Assembly: GCA_949066965.1 (NCBI GenBank)
Contig: CARTDA010000026.1
Location: forward strand, 1 to 54,743
DNA length: 54,743 nt
Direction of reading: 5' to 3'
Source of the DNA: COE1 sp949066965
GTDB lineage: Bacteria; Bacillota; Clostridia; Lachnospirales; Lachnospiraceae
Shown: positions 7,102-15,777 of the stretch, one piece after another
How positions within the stretch are numbered: the stretch's first letter is position 1
Layout: each line of letters starts with the position of its first letter
Made by a program: the position numbers and the translations under genes
Notes under the pieces: model-generated
Databases searched by the model: none
Seen by the model: the letters and a program-made list of their open reading frames with translations, nothing else
Told to the model about the DNA's origin: nothing

Positions 7102-10100
7102 TCAGTTTTGTACAACGGTACCCTGTTTAAAAATTGTTTCACCGTCAAACTTGCACTTAATAAACTTCGCATTTGTCACGGAATAATTCGCAACCTTTCC
7201 CCTAAAAGTACAATTTTCCACCGTCAGACGATTCCCTTGTATCACAGGGGAATTCGGATAGTTTACCCACGCCGAACCAAACGCATACGCTTCGGAATGC
7301 GAACTGCAGACAGCTTTATTGTCTATGGTTGAATTCTTTATCACAATGTCCGTGCAGACTTCATCCCCACTATTTTTCTCTATTAATATGCAGGCTCTCG
7401 GCGCAGTGCCGTACAGACTTCCCGCTCCTGTAATTGTACAGCCGTCCACATAGACATTATGTGCGCTGACAATGCCGAGACAGTTTCTGCTGTTATTGGC
7501 AATCGTACAGTTTGTTATACTGATATTGGTGGAACCTGTCCCATTTCCGCCGATATAAATGCCATCGCCGCGGCACTCCTTTATATTCACGTCATGGATG
7601 AAGACATTTTGGGCGTACTGTATTCGAATGCCCATTCCGCTTTCCCCGGACTTCCCTGCCGCCCGCAGATCTCCGATGATGGTGCCGCCGCTGACTTCTA
7701 TATCCGACTGATAGACACCGATAACCTGGCTTTGCTTGGTTTTGGACAGCAATGCCTGCAAAACTGCATCCTCATGCATATAAAGTTTTGTGTTGGCAGG
7801 CATGACAATGCCATATTCAGGGTCAATATGATACGTCCCCTCAGGAACATATACTGTATCATATCCTTCGTAGTCCCCTTTTCCCAGTGCGTCAAGCGCC
7901 CGCGTAAATGCATCCCGGTCATCCCCGCCGTCGTTGGGCACCGCTCCAAAATCAGTTACCGAGACATAATTTTCCAGCTCTCCCTCTACTGTCACACGAC
8001 ACTGGGCGGACAATACAAGCTGCTCTGCACTTGTACTTGCCGTAATAACTGCCATGCCGCTGCCCACCAGGCTCACTAGACCCTGGTCCGTGACAGTCGC
8101 CACACCCTCATTTGAAGATTCCCATTTTATCGTACTGTACTGTATACTTGGCGGTGTTACTGCCGCGCTCAGCTGAACTGTCTCCCCTGACTTTCCTGTT
8201 ATCAGCTCTTTATTCAGTGTCAGCAAAAGCGCCTGCGCATCCTTGAATGTCAGGCTGCCCTTGTAAGGACTTCCCTTCACTGCCTTGATTTTCACGGTAT
8301 ACAGCCCCGTGTTCCTGTTCTGTTTGATTGATGTTACCGTGTAATCCTTGTCCTGTTCAAGCATCTTGCCATTATACATCAGCGTGACCTTTTTCTCATC
8401 TACGTTTGTAATCGTCAAAGAAACGGTCGCAGTCCTGCTTGCAAGGTTCAGCTGGCCAAACTTGATTTTCAGTGTCTTTGTATCCGAGGTATAATTTCCG
8501 TCTTTTCTGACAGGCAGTATTGTAATCTCATATTTCACGCCTATCTTGATGTTGTCAAATGATTTTATATCGCCATAGTCAATCGTGTAATCCTCCCCAT
8601 AGGAAAGTATCGTCCTGCCGTCCTTTACCACAACGGCTTCATTAATGGCATTCTGAATGTCAGAAATCGTGCCAGACTTCGGGAGGGTTCCCTTGATGGA
8701 CACCGATACCTTGCTGAAGCTCTTTTGACTGATGGAAAATTCTAACGGTTCGGAAATGCCGTAATAACCCGCTCCCTTTTTCGTCACGCCGACAACATAT
8801 GCTTTCGCCGTGTTTGTTCCCGCGTTGACATTGTTGGTGTAAATAACCTTGTAATAGCTTGAAGAGACCTTTCTGCCGTCCTTATCCTTTACCACAACCG
8901 CTGGCTTCTGCGCTTTCCCATTGTAGGTATAAATCTTACTGGGGTTTTTCCATTCAACGCTGGCTTCTGCAATCGAAACAGCGTTTTCCACGTCCGTTCC
9001 TAAAATATTAAAGGTTGCTTTCTTGCTCGCCGTCCCCATATAATTGCAGCTGTTGCTTTCTACCGCCTTTACGGTCAGCTTTGATACTGTAGTCGTATCC
9101 GCACTGCCTTCCGTCCAGCTCACCGTGTAATCCCTGCCCTTGACCAGTTCCTTTGTCCCATCCATGACCGTGACCTCGGGCACTTCGCCGTACTTAATAT
9201 CACCCACCGCAGAAAGCGTAACTTTGCTGATGCTCTTTTGCGTGATGTCAAATTCTTTCGTAACCGTTCCCTGGTACTCGCCGATACCCTTTATGGTCAC
9301 GGTCGCTTTTTCTCCTCCTACGTTTATGTTATTTCTGTACGTCACAGTATAGTCCACATTCAGCTTCAAGGTCTGCACCTTTGACTTGCCCTTGCTGTCC
9401 TGGTAGGTGTATCTCACTGTCATTGCCGGACAGATTTTCTCCCCGGTATAGACTGTGCTATAGCCATCCGCCTTTTTGCCCGGAAACAGTACGCCATCTG
9501 CCGTGATGCACGGTCTTTTGTCACTTTCCTGCACGTCTTCGCCTGTCGGGCTGCTTTCGGATTCTGTTTCAGTTTCAGTTTCGGCTTCGGAAGAAATCCC
9601 GGACGTAGCAAGAAGCTCCTCAATGTCACTTTCGGATTCTGTTTCAGTTTCAGTCTCTGTACCATCTTCGGTCTCCGTACCATCTCCGCTTTCTTCGCCA
9701 TCCCCGCTGCCATTATCCACATCACAGACAGCTGCATCCGCCTTTGAAACCGGATACGTTGTCATAAACTCCTCTGAAGTAAACGCAGCTTCCGCCATAT
9801 GGTCACTGAAGCTGTCTGACCCTTTCAAAAAACAGCCATAACTCGTCTTCCTGGCATCCCATGCCGCATCCAGATAGTAATAGAAGTCTCCGCACTTTAC
9901 AATATTCCATACATGATTTTCACCGTCTGCCGTTCCGCTTATAATCCTTGAATCAATGCCGCATTCCAAAAGCAGACGGTACAGCAGGCTTGCATAACCA
10001 TGGCATTCCGCCGTCTTATTGATCAAGGCCCCATAGGCTGTATGCTTTAACGCATCACCTGCATCGTCCAGATTTTCATTTTTATCGTTCCTGCAAATAT

Positions 10101-10953
10101 AATCGTAAATCGTCTTAATCTTTTGGTAATCGCTGGTATCTTCATTCCATCCAAAACGCTCGATTACCGTTTCTACCGCACGGTCCAACTCCATTTCCTG
10201 CGCGTATGTCGTATAATAGGTTACTTTATATGTAATCGGCAGATAATATGTCGTTTCCGGGGATGTATCACCGTTTTGTGTTGCCGTGGATACATCTACA
10301 GTTATGTCATAGTCAGGGATTTCAAGACTTTCATATTGAAAGAGAATATAATCTCCTTCTGTCGGCTTTCCCGTATGTTCCAGCGCTGTGTTCCAGATTT
10401 CCCTGGCAATTTCATCGTCCGGCTTCTCTGTTGTCTGAAAATAAACTGTAATTTCTGATTCCCTGTTTTTCAGTGATTCCCGCAGTTTTTCTCCCACTGC
10501 ATCAACCGTTGTCAGGTATCGGGCGGTATCTATGTCATTATCTGCATCCGTTTCGGTCTCCGTCACGTCTTCCGTTCCAGTCTCCGTCATGTCGTCGGTT
10601 CCAGTCTCCGTTTCCGACACATCTTCCGTCTTTATCTCCGTTTCGGTCTCCGTTTCCGACACGTCTTCCGTTTCAGTTTCCGTTTCGTCCTTTGTTTCCG
10701 TCACTCTCTCCGTTCCAGTCTCCGTTTCCGACATGTCTTTCGTTTCAGTCGCAGTTTCCGTTTCGGTCTTTGGTTCCTTCACTTCTTCCGTTTCCGAGCA
10801 CAGCTCCTCCTGCGCTTCAATCTCCGTTTCCGACTCTGTTTCAGCCTCAATTGCCAATACCGGATTACCGGTCGGAATCGTACTTGCCGTTGTCTGAAAT
10901 GATGACATAACCAGAACTGCTGCCTGAATATATGCTAAAATACGTGCTCTCAC
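7102..10953 (-). CDS. Multidomain surface protein: transglutaminase-like, Ig-like repeats, beta-helix
   Basis: Encodes about 1283 residues. I chose the GTG at 10953 (TTAAGGAGGAG seven bases upstream) over a longer TTG-started form. Order: signal peptide (MRARILAYIQAAVLVMSSFQ); Glu/Thr/Ser acidic repeats (about 40-140); transglutaminase/protease-like domain with the catalytic triad seen as AECHGY (C near 317), NHVWN (H near 347) and YLDAAWD (D near 361); a second acidic linker (about 420-490); four or so similar beta modules (about 500-900) with the word 'NNINVG/NNVNAG'; a Big_2 Ig-like domain (about 910-995); and a right-handed beta-helix of pectate-lyase type opening YVSVTDFGAVPND (about 996-1283). 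There is no LPXTG. It is probably a secreted glycan-active or adhesive protein; substrate unknown. Confidence 0.85.
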   Translation of the reverse strand: MRARILAYIQAAVLVMSSFQTTASTIPTGNPVLAIEAETESETEIEAQEELCSETEEVKEPKTETETATETKDMSETETGTERVTETKDETETETEDVSETETETEIKTEDVSETETGTDDMTETGTEDVTETETDADNDIDTARYLTTVDAVGEKLRESLKNRESEITVYFQTTEKPDDEIAREIWNTALEHTGKPTEGDYILFQYESLEIPDYDITVDVSTATQNGDTSPETTYYLPITYKVTYYTTYAQEMELDRAVETVIERFGWNEDTSDYQKIKTIYDYICRNDKNENLDDAGDALKHTAYGALINKTAECHGYASLLYRLLLECGIDSRIISGTADGENHVWNIVKCGDFYYYLDAAWDARKTSYGCFLKGSDSFSDHMAEAAFTSEEFMTTYPVSKADAAVCDVDNGSGDGEESGDGTETEDGTETETETESESDIEELLATSGISSEAETETETESESSPTGEDVQESDKRPCITADGVLFPGKKADGYSTVYTGEKICPAMTVRYTYQDSKGKSKVQTLKLNVDYTVTYRNNINVGGEKATVTIKGIGEYQGTVTKEFDITQKSISKVTLSAVGDIKYGEVPEVTVMDGTKELVKGRDYTVSWTEGSADTTTVSKLTVKAVESNSCNYMGTASKKATFNILGTDVENAVSIAEASVEWKNPSKIYTYNGKAQKPAVVVKDKDGRKVSSSYYKVIYTNNVNAGTNTAKAYVVGVTKKGAGYYGISEPLEFSISQKSFSKVSVSIKGTLPKSGTISDIQNAINEAVVVKDGRTILSYGEDYTIDYGDIKSFDNIKIGVKYEITILPVRKDGNYTSDTKTLKIKFGQLNLASRTATVSLTITNVDEKKVTLMYNGKMLEQDKDYTVTSIKQNRNTGLYTVKIKAVKGSPYKGSLTFKDAQALLLTLNKELITGKSGETVQLSAAVTPPSIQYSTIKWESSNEGVATVTDQGLVSLVGSGMAVITASTSAEQLVLSAQCRVTVEGELENYVSVTDFGAVPNDGGDDRDAFTRALDALGKGDYEGYDTVYVPEGTYHIDPEYGIVMPANTKLYMHEDAVLQALLSKTKQSQVIGVYQSDIEVSGGTIIGDLRAAGKSGESGMGIRIQYAQNVFIHDVNIKECRGDGIYIGGNGTGSTNISITNCTIANNSRNCLGIVSAHNVYVDGCTITGAGSLYGTAPRACILIEKNSGDEVCTDIVIKNSTIDNKAVCSSHSEAYAFGSAWVNYPNSPVIQGNRLTVENCTFRGKVANYSVTNAKFIKCKFDGETIFKQGTVVQN
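9550..9700 (-). repeat. Second Glu/Thr/Ser-rich coding repeat
   Basis: Short in-frame repeats of ETETE/SES type encode an acidic linker between the transglutaminase-like domain and the beta modules of the surface protein. The plus strand shows repeated 'tttcagtttcagt' words. It is coding low complexity, not a separate element. Confidence 0.7.
10530..10860 (-). repeat. Glu/Thr-rich coding repeats in the surface protein
   Basis: About 110 codons of imperfect ETETGTE/DVSETETE repeats. On the plus strand they read as 'gtctccgtttccga' words in tandem. Such tracts change length easily by slippage; here they form a negatively charged, extended region after the signal peptide. Confidence 0.8.
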
Positions 10954-10972
10954 AATCCGTCTCCTCCTTAAA

Positions 10973-11854
10973 TCAAGTGCTTTTATCACTTCTGACGTCC
11001 GTCTCCTCAAATGCCCGCTTCCAATAAATCTCCGGCACTTCGGGCCAGTTACATCCGCCAGTCTCCTGTGTGCACAGCTCCATCGCCCTGCCCAGCACCC
11101 CTCCGTGTGTCACCCTTGTCCCCCTCAGAATGCGCTCTGTCACCCTTGTCCAGTACGGCGCCACCTCACGCAAACCGTTTTCATGCATATCCTGTATCGT
11201 CCGTTCTATGTCGTAATCCAGTTCCACGAACTCAGGATGCCATGCCCCATCGTCGCCGTGCAGTACCATAAACTGCGCTTTCATAGCGCCCTCCTCAATG
11301 ATAGGCAGACCGACCGAGCCGGGATTCCATATGGTTTTGGAATACTCCTGAATACTCATGACCTTGTGTGTATGGCCGCACAGCATATATTCTTCCTCAA
11401 CCCCTGCAAGAATTTCCTGGTTTTCACGATTTTGGGGACGCATCTTTTCGTTTACCGCCCTTTGTGTACCGTGACATATCCGGATATCCTTCATGCCGTC
11501 TATATGAATGCACGCCGTGGTTGGCAGGCTATCCATAAAGGATAAATCCTGCCGTGTCAAATGTGCCCGGCCATAGCGCAGCATTCCGACCGTGCTTGGA
11601 TAGCTGTCCCATTCCGGATGCGCTTCCCCCATTCCGGACAACATATACCCTTCCTTGTTTCCCCTGAGCATATAACAGGGAAAATTCTCCTGCAATTCGT
11701 AAAGTGTGTCCATTACCCGCCGGATTCCGGGAAATTCTCCCACATAATCCCCCAGAAAACAATATGCATCAACCGGATGTTTTTTCAAATATTCCATACA
11801 GGCCTGCAGCGCGATACCGTTTCCATGGATATCCGATAAAACAGCAATGTCCAT
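10973..11854 (-). CDS. Metallophosphoesterase (YfcE/calcineurin-like)
   Basis: Encodes 293 residues. All metal-binding signatures are present in order: SDIHGN (D-x-H, residue 7-12), GDYVGEFPG (near 35), RGNKEG (GNxE near 64), CHG (near 128) and CGHTHK (GHxH near 159), then NPGSVGLP. It probably hydrolyses phosphodiesters or phosphomonoesters with a dinuclear metal centre; the substrate is not clear. The C-terminal 90 residues (WTRVTERILRGTRVTHGG) are longer than in YfcE. AAAGGAGG precedes the ATG. It lies 19 bases upstream of the surface-protein gene and 16 bases after the rhomboid gene, so the three may be one operon. Confidence 0.9.
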   Translation of the reverse strand: MDIAVLSDIHGNGIALQACMEYLKKHPVDAYCFLGDYVGEFPGIRRVMDTLYELQENFPCYMLRGNKEGYMLSGMGEAHPEWDSYPSTVGMLRYGRAHLTRQDLSFMDSLPTTACIHIDGMKDIRICHGTQRAVNEKMRPQNRENQEILAGVEEEYMLCGHTHKVMSIQEYSKTIWNPGSVGLPIIEEGAMKAQFMVLHGDDGAWHPEFVELDYDIERTIQDMHENGLREVAPYWTRVTERILRGTRVTHGGVLGRAMELCTQETGGCNWPEVPEIYWKRAFEETDVRSDKST

Positions 11855-11870
11855 AAGTACCTCCTTTGCA

Positions 11871-12458
11871 TCAATACCGATTCATCTTATTTTTATGCAT
11901 CACATACCCGAGCCCTGCTCCCACGCATCCGCCTACAATGTGGGTCAGCTGGGATACATTGTCGTCCGCAAAAACGCCGCTGTAAACCTGTCCTCCGATA
12001 TAGAGCGCCGCCACAAGCACCAGGGTAATCGGTATGCTTCCCTCCTTCACGCTGGTAAAGGGTGACAGCAGGATAAATGCAAACACCACGCCGCTTGCGC
12101 CAAGCAGCTGAACATGTGGGAAAAAGATATAGTTTACAATCCCTGTCGCCAGCGCCGTTGCGAGGATGACAAACAGAATATTGGACGAGCCATACTTTTC
12201 TTCCAGCAGCGGTCCTACAATCAGCAGCAACATGATATTTCCAATAAAATGCTCCCATCCCGCGTGACCAAACACATGCCCAATCATCCGCACATACGTC
12301 AGCGGCGACAGCAGCGAGGAGCGGTAGACACTGAAAAAGGTATTTGTCGTCCACCCCTTCGTAAGCCAGTCCAGCACCAGTGCGGCAAAGCAGACTGCCG
12401 TAAAACAGATGACAACTGGCGAATTAAATGATACGTTGATTTTTCTATTTGATCTCAT
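11871..12458 (-). CDS. Rhomboid family intramembrane serine protease
   Basis: Encodes about 195 residues from the ATG at 12458 (AAAGGAG six bases upstream). About six hydrophobic segments are visible. Active-site motifs are GHAGWEHFIGNIM (the rhomboid H-x2-N motif), LGASGVVFAF with the catalytic Ser of GASG, and LTHIVGGCVGAGLG with the catalytic His. These proteins cleave transmembrane segments. The neighbouring exported protein (12518-13249) and surface protein are possible but unproven substrates. The gene is short compared with GlpG, as is usual for minimal six-helix rhomboids. Confidence 0.93.
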   Translation of the reverse strand: MRSNRKINVSFNSPVVICFTAVCFAALVLDWLTKGWTTNTFFSVYRSSLLSPLTYVRMIGHVFGHAGWEHFIGNIMLLLIVGPLLEEKYGSSNILFVILATALATGIVNYIFFPHVQLLGASGVVFAFILLSPFTSVKEGSIPITLVLVAALYIGGQVYSGVFADDNVSQLTHIVGGCVGAGLGYVMHKNKMNRY

Positions 12459-12517
12459 ACACATCTCCTTTTCTGCTCCTCGCCCCCGATTGCAAAATAC
12501 AGCATCTTTGGACGCCC

Positions 12518-13249
12518 TCACCCTGCCGTTGTTTCTTTCAGCAGCACTGTCTGCGTCTGGTCGTCAAAAATCTTCGCAGTCTGTACGCGCTCTCCGCCGT
12601 CTTCCTCCACGACATAATAGATGTCCGACAGCATGCCGCTGCCGCTTTCCAGATAGAGATAACTGCATGGATCATCGCGCAGTTTCACACACTCCCTGGA
12701 ACGCCAGTCCGTATAATCCGGTTCAACGCAGTCGGTCGTCTGCCTGAGCGATACAAAAAAATCCATGTTTTGTGCCTGGTAACGGTCGCCGTCATACGCT
12801 TCCCGCGTCATACGCCTGCCTGTGACATCATACAGATACAGCTCCTTTGTATCAAGCGGGTGCAGACAGACCCACTTACCATCCGCCGCAACAAAAATCT
12901 CACAGTTTACTTGTTCCTCCGCGTCGAGGCATCCCAGTTCTTTGAGATTCACACTGCTGTCAAGCTTTTTCCTGCCGATGTCATAGACAAAAAGACCAGA
13001 ATCATGGTGAAAAATCAGTGTCTCACCATCCGCATAGTCCAGGACAGGTCCTTCTATGTCGCACACCATCTCGCTCGTCACCACCGCCGAGGACACCGGG
13101 ATCTGTTCGCCGCTGCTGTCCCTCAAATCATCATTTTCCTCAGCAATGCCGATTTCGTCCTTTTTCACCGCACTGTCTCCGGCAGGGATGCTCCCAAGCG
13201 CCACCAGCACAATCACAATTCCGCAAATCAGGCTTATTTTGACTTTCAT
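12518..13249 (-). CDS. Exported or membrane-anchored protein, unknown function
   Basis: Encodes 243 residues. An N-terminal hydrophobic segment (ISLICGIVIVLVALGSI) is a signal or anchor. The rest is acidic, with repeated short beta-strand patterns (TLIFHHDSGLFVYDIGRKK, WVCLHPLDTKELYLYDVTGR) like blades of a beta-propeller. I do not recognise a family. A near-consensus sigma-A promoter lies just upstream (13289-13317), and GGAAAGGAG precedes the ATG. The rhomboid gene follows about 60 bases downstream, so both may share this promoter. Confidence 0.75.
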   Translation of the reverse strand: MKVKISLICGIVIVLVALGSIPAGDSAVKKDEIGIAEENDDLRDSSGEQIPVSSAVVTSEMVCDIEGPVLDYADGETLIFHHDSGLFVYDIGRKKLDSSVNLKELGCLDAEEQVNCEIFVAADGKWVCLHPLDTKELYLYDVTGRRMTREAYDGDRYQAQNMDFFVSLRQTTDCVEPDYTDWRSRECVKLRDDPCSYLYLESGSGMLSDIYYVVEEDGGERVQTAKIFDDQTQTVLLKETTAG

Positions 13250-13288
13250 ACGAATCTCCTTTCCAGATACATTCCAGTAGATTTCTTA

Positions 13289-13317
13289 ATTCTACAATCG
13301 GCAGAACGCCTTGTCAA
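13289..13317 (-). promoter_or_regulatory. Strong sigma-A promoter
   Basis: Minus-strand TTGACA (13312-13317), 17-base spacer, TAGAAT (13289-13294), about 40 bases before the exported-protein start. It probably drives the 13.2-7.1 kb gene run. Confidence 0.8.
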
Positions 13318-13330
13318 CTGTTTTGACGCG

Positions 13331-13369
13331 GAAAAAAACGGACGCAGTTACCCGAAAACTGCGTCCGTT
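13331..13369 (-). terminator. Intrinsic terminator after the chemoreceptor gene
   Basis: AACGGACGCAGTT pairs with AACTGCGTCCGTT around a six-base loop, followed on the minus strand by seven T's. It sits 10 bases after the stop of the methyl-accepting gene. Confidence 0.9.
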
Positions 13370-13378
13370 CCTTTTCCT

Positions 13379-14881
13379 TTATAAATATTTGTCAATCGCC
13401 TTTACCGTCTCAAGCAGCTCCACCATCAGTCCCCTCGCCTGTTCTGCCTTACGGCTGGTGTCTGCACCAAGCTCTGCCGCCTGCTGCGTGCTCGCGGTCA
13501 CTTCCTCGCTGACAGCGGAAATATGGGTAATGCTGTCCACAATCACATTGTTGGATTCCAGAATTTCTTCTATCTTCCGATACATTTCCTGCACATTGCT
13601 ATGTAGCCCCTGCATACGGCTGCCAATCTCGCCGAACTTTGCACTCGCATCCAAAATTAGTTTGTGCTCTGCGTCTGCTGTTGTAATGACATTATCCACC
13701 GTATTTTTTGCCATGTCGGCATTTTTCCTAAGCTCTGCCACAATCCCCTGAATCCCTTCGGTCAGCTTTCTTGTCTCATCGGCAAGCGCACGGATTTCCT
13801 CGGACACCACGGCAAATCCCTTTCCGGCTTCCCCGGCCCTGGCACTCTCAATTGAGGCATTGAGCGCCAGCAGGTTCGTCTGGCTGGAAATGGAAAAAAT
13901 CTGTTCCGTAATCTGCTCCACTGCCTTTGCGTTGGAAATCAGCCCCGCCACGGAAGCAACGACCCGTTCATTTGCCTCCCTTGTCCTATGAGACTGCTCC
14001 TGAAGGCTGTCAACCGTATGCTGTCCATCCAGGACAGCCCCCTCGGAGCGCTCCGCCATTGAGAGCATTTCGTCGGACATCTGCTTGGTCTCCAATATCA
14101 TGTTCTGGATATTTCCAGTCATGACAGTCTGTTTCTCAATGCTCTGTGCATTGTTGATGTTCCCCTCCGCGATGTCGCCCAGCTCAGATGCCGTATCGTC
14201 AACATACTGGCTTAACTGCCTGATATGCTCTGCCGCCTCGCTCGAGTTCTGTTTCACCGACGCCACAACATTCAGCACCTCATTTAGAAGCGCAGTGCTC
14301 TTATCCTTTTCCTGATTGATGCTGGCAATCTTCTTTTCATTGTTGTCATTTGAAATATATGTCGTCCCGCAAAGCACAATCATGTATACCACTGCCGAGG
14401 CGCCCTGTAATAAAAGGGAAGTGCTGTTTATCGGGACACCGGAATGCATGTGTCCGAGCACTGCGACTATATACACCACATCCACCACGTTTATCGCGCC
14501 AAACACCACTGCAATCCTCAGGATGAGCTTCATGTCATAGTACAGGATATAGATTACAGTCAGCGGAAACACCATCATGAACACAAGGTCATTCTGTGCG
14601 CCAAACACTGCCAGCCCATAGACCACCATATAGCCAATCACCGAAACATGCTGGAAAGCCGTGCTGTCTTTTTTGTGGAAATAAACACTGTAACAGGCTA
14701 TCATGGACACAATGACCGACAAGTCCACCGAAAGCATGAATCCAAAACTGATGTTTCCCTGCGCATAATCGCCGATATACCCGAAAAACAGCAACATATC
14801 GATAATCGTGACAATTGCCAGCACAAATTTGTTTACCCTTTTTTCTTTTCCGTATTCCTTTCCACGACGTTTTTCTTCCAT
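13379..14881 (-). CDS. Methyl-accepting chemotaxis protein, membrane-sensor type
   Basis: Encodes about 500 residues. I prefer the ATG at 14881, nine bases after GAGGGGG. The first 190 residues hold about six hydrophobic helices and no large extracellular domain or HAMP, so sensing probably occurs in the membrane. The signalling domain follows with its hairpin tip: ISSQTNLLALNASIESARAG and GKGFAVVSEEIRALAD, which contact CheA/CheW. Heptad coiled coils and candidate methylation Glu/Gln pairs flank it. It stands alone, closed by a terminator. A CheD deamidase gene is about 28 kb away in the window; no cheA or cheW is present here. Confidence 0.92.
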   Translation of the reverse strand: MEEKRRGKEYGKEKRVNKFVLAIVTIIDMLLFFGYIGDYAQGNISFGFMLSVDLSVIVSMIACYSVYFHKKDSTAFQHVSVIGYMVVYGLAVFGAQNDLVFMMVFPLTVIYILYYDMKLILRIAVVFGAINVVDVVYIVAVLGHMHSGVPINSTSLLLQGASAVVYMIVLCGTTYISNDNNEKKIASINQEKDKSTALLNEVLNVVASVKQNSSEAAEHIRQLSQYVDDTASELGDIAEGNINNAQSIEKQTVMTGNIQNMILETKQMSDEMLSMAERSEGAVLDGQHTVDSLQEQSHRTREANERVVASVAGLISNAKAVEQITEQIFSISSQTNLLALNASIESARAGEAGKGFAVVSEEIRALADETRKLTEGIQGIVAELRKNADMAKNTVDNVITTADAEHKLILDASAKFGEIGSRMQGLHSNVQEMYRKIEEILESNNVIVDSITHISAVSEEVTASTQQAAELGADTSRKAEQARGLMVELLETVKAIDKYL

Positions 14882-14954
14882 TTGAATCATCCCCCTCATT
14901 ACAACAAGTTTTTATTCCCTATTGCCCAACAACCCATCTATCCCCATGTACATC

Positions 14955-15012
14955 ATCGAGCAGGGGAATGACCTTCTCCTCCACCCGCGCACCAGATGCC
15001 TGTGTACATAAA
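14955..15012 (+). repeat. Structured interspersed repeat, locus C (degenerate)
   Basis: ATCGAGCAGGGGAATGACCT is almost identical to the start of the units at 5.05 and 30.54 kb, and the end (TGTGTACATAAATAAG) matches the unit end TGYRCATAAA. The composite stem is mostly deleted (only GCGCACCAGATGCC remains). It lies between the chemoreceptor start and the end of the cytidylate-kinase gene. Confidence 0.7.
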
Positions 15013-15045
15013 TAAGTTGCCGGAAAATAAATTTCCCAGCAACTT
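15007..15045 (-). terminator. Probable terminator of the cytidylate-kinase-like gene
   Basis: AAGTTGC-GGGAAA pairs with TTTTCC-GCAACTT; the minus strand continues TTATTTAT. The T-tract overlaps the end of repeat locus C. Confidence 0.6.
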
Positions 15046-15159
15046 ACCGAGGGTATGACTAAATTGTTGCAACAATTTAATAATATTCTATCAGATAAAT
15101 TGTCAAAATAAAATAGATTTGGTATGGAACGCACTTTTAAGGGTACGCATTGCACTTTT

Positions 15160-15762
15160 TTATAAAAAACACTGCCTCCGCCTGTCGATATAGTCCGTCA
15201 GCAGCTCAACTGTTCCATCAATCCCCAGCTTACTGCTGTTTAAGGAAATATCATAATTTCTCGAATCTCCCCATTTTTTGTCGCAGAAGCTATTGTGGTA
15301 GCGCCTGCGCTTCATATCCTTCTCGCGAATCTTCCTCACCGCCTGGCTTTCTGTCAGCTGGTACAGCCGCATAACCCGCTCAATCTTCTTGTCACGGTCG
15401 CCAAGGACAAATATGGATATAAGGCTGTCATACTGTTTCAGTATCGTCTCACTACAGCGCCCCACAATCACAAAGGACTCCCCGGAATCCGCCTTGTCAC
15501 GCAGAAAGTCAAACTGAAGGTACAGCAGGTTTTCCTCCGGCGAGCTGCTAAATCCCCTTACCGTTCTTGAAGACAACGGATTCTTACGGCGTTCATCCAG
15601 TCCCTTTAAATGTTCCATATTCAGGTTTTTCTTCGCCGCAATCTCATCGAGAAGATTGTGGTCAAACAGCTGGATGCCATAATGCCCTGACAGCTTCTCC
15701 GCAATCTCGTGGCCACCGCTGCCATACTCCCTTCCCACGGAAATAATCAGTTGCTTTTCCAT
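15160..15762 (-). CDS. Cytidylate kinase-like family protein
   Basis: Encodes 200 residues from the ATG at 15762 (GGGAGG eight bases upstream). The N-terminal P-loop ISVGREYGSGGHEIAEKLS is the signature of the cytidylate-kinase-like family (G-R-x-x-G-S-G-G). Further motifs: FDHNLLDEIAAKKN and FVIVGRCSETIL. The family resembles CMP kinase but lacks parts of the nucleotide-binding domain, and its real substrate is uncertain. The start follows the permease stop by 15 bases, so it is co-transcribed with the SLC13-like permease. Confidence 0.87.
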   Translation of the reverse strand: MEKQLIISVGREYGSGGHEIAEKLSGHYGIQLFDHNLLDEIAAKKNLNMEHLKGLDERRKNPLSSRTVRGFSSSPEENLLYLQFDFLRDKADSGESFVIVGRCSETILKQYDSLISIFVLGDRDKKIERVMRLYQLTESQAVRKIREKDMKRRRYHNSFCDKKWGDSRNYDISLNSSKLGIDGTVELLTDYIDRRRQCFL

Positions 15763-15777
15763 CCGTTCCACCTCCCT

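Noticed and set aside
10473..10910. Plus-strand Ser/Phe/Pro-rich frames opposite the acidic repeats
   Set aside because: They are the reverse complement of Glu/Thr repeats in the large surface protein; the minus frame has signal peptide and domains.
12449..13384. Long plus-strand frame opposite the exported protein and terminator
   Set aside because: It runs antisense through a strong promoter, terminator and a gene with proper signals.
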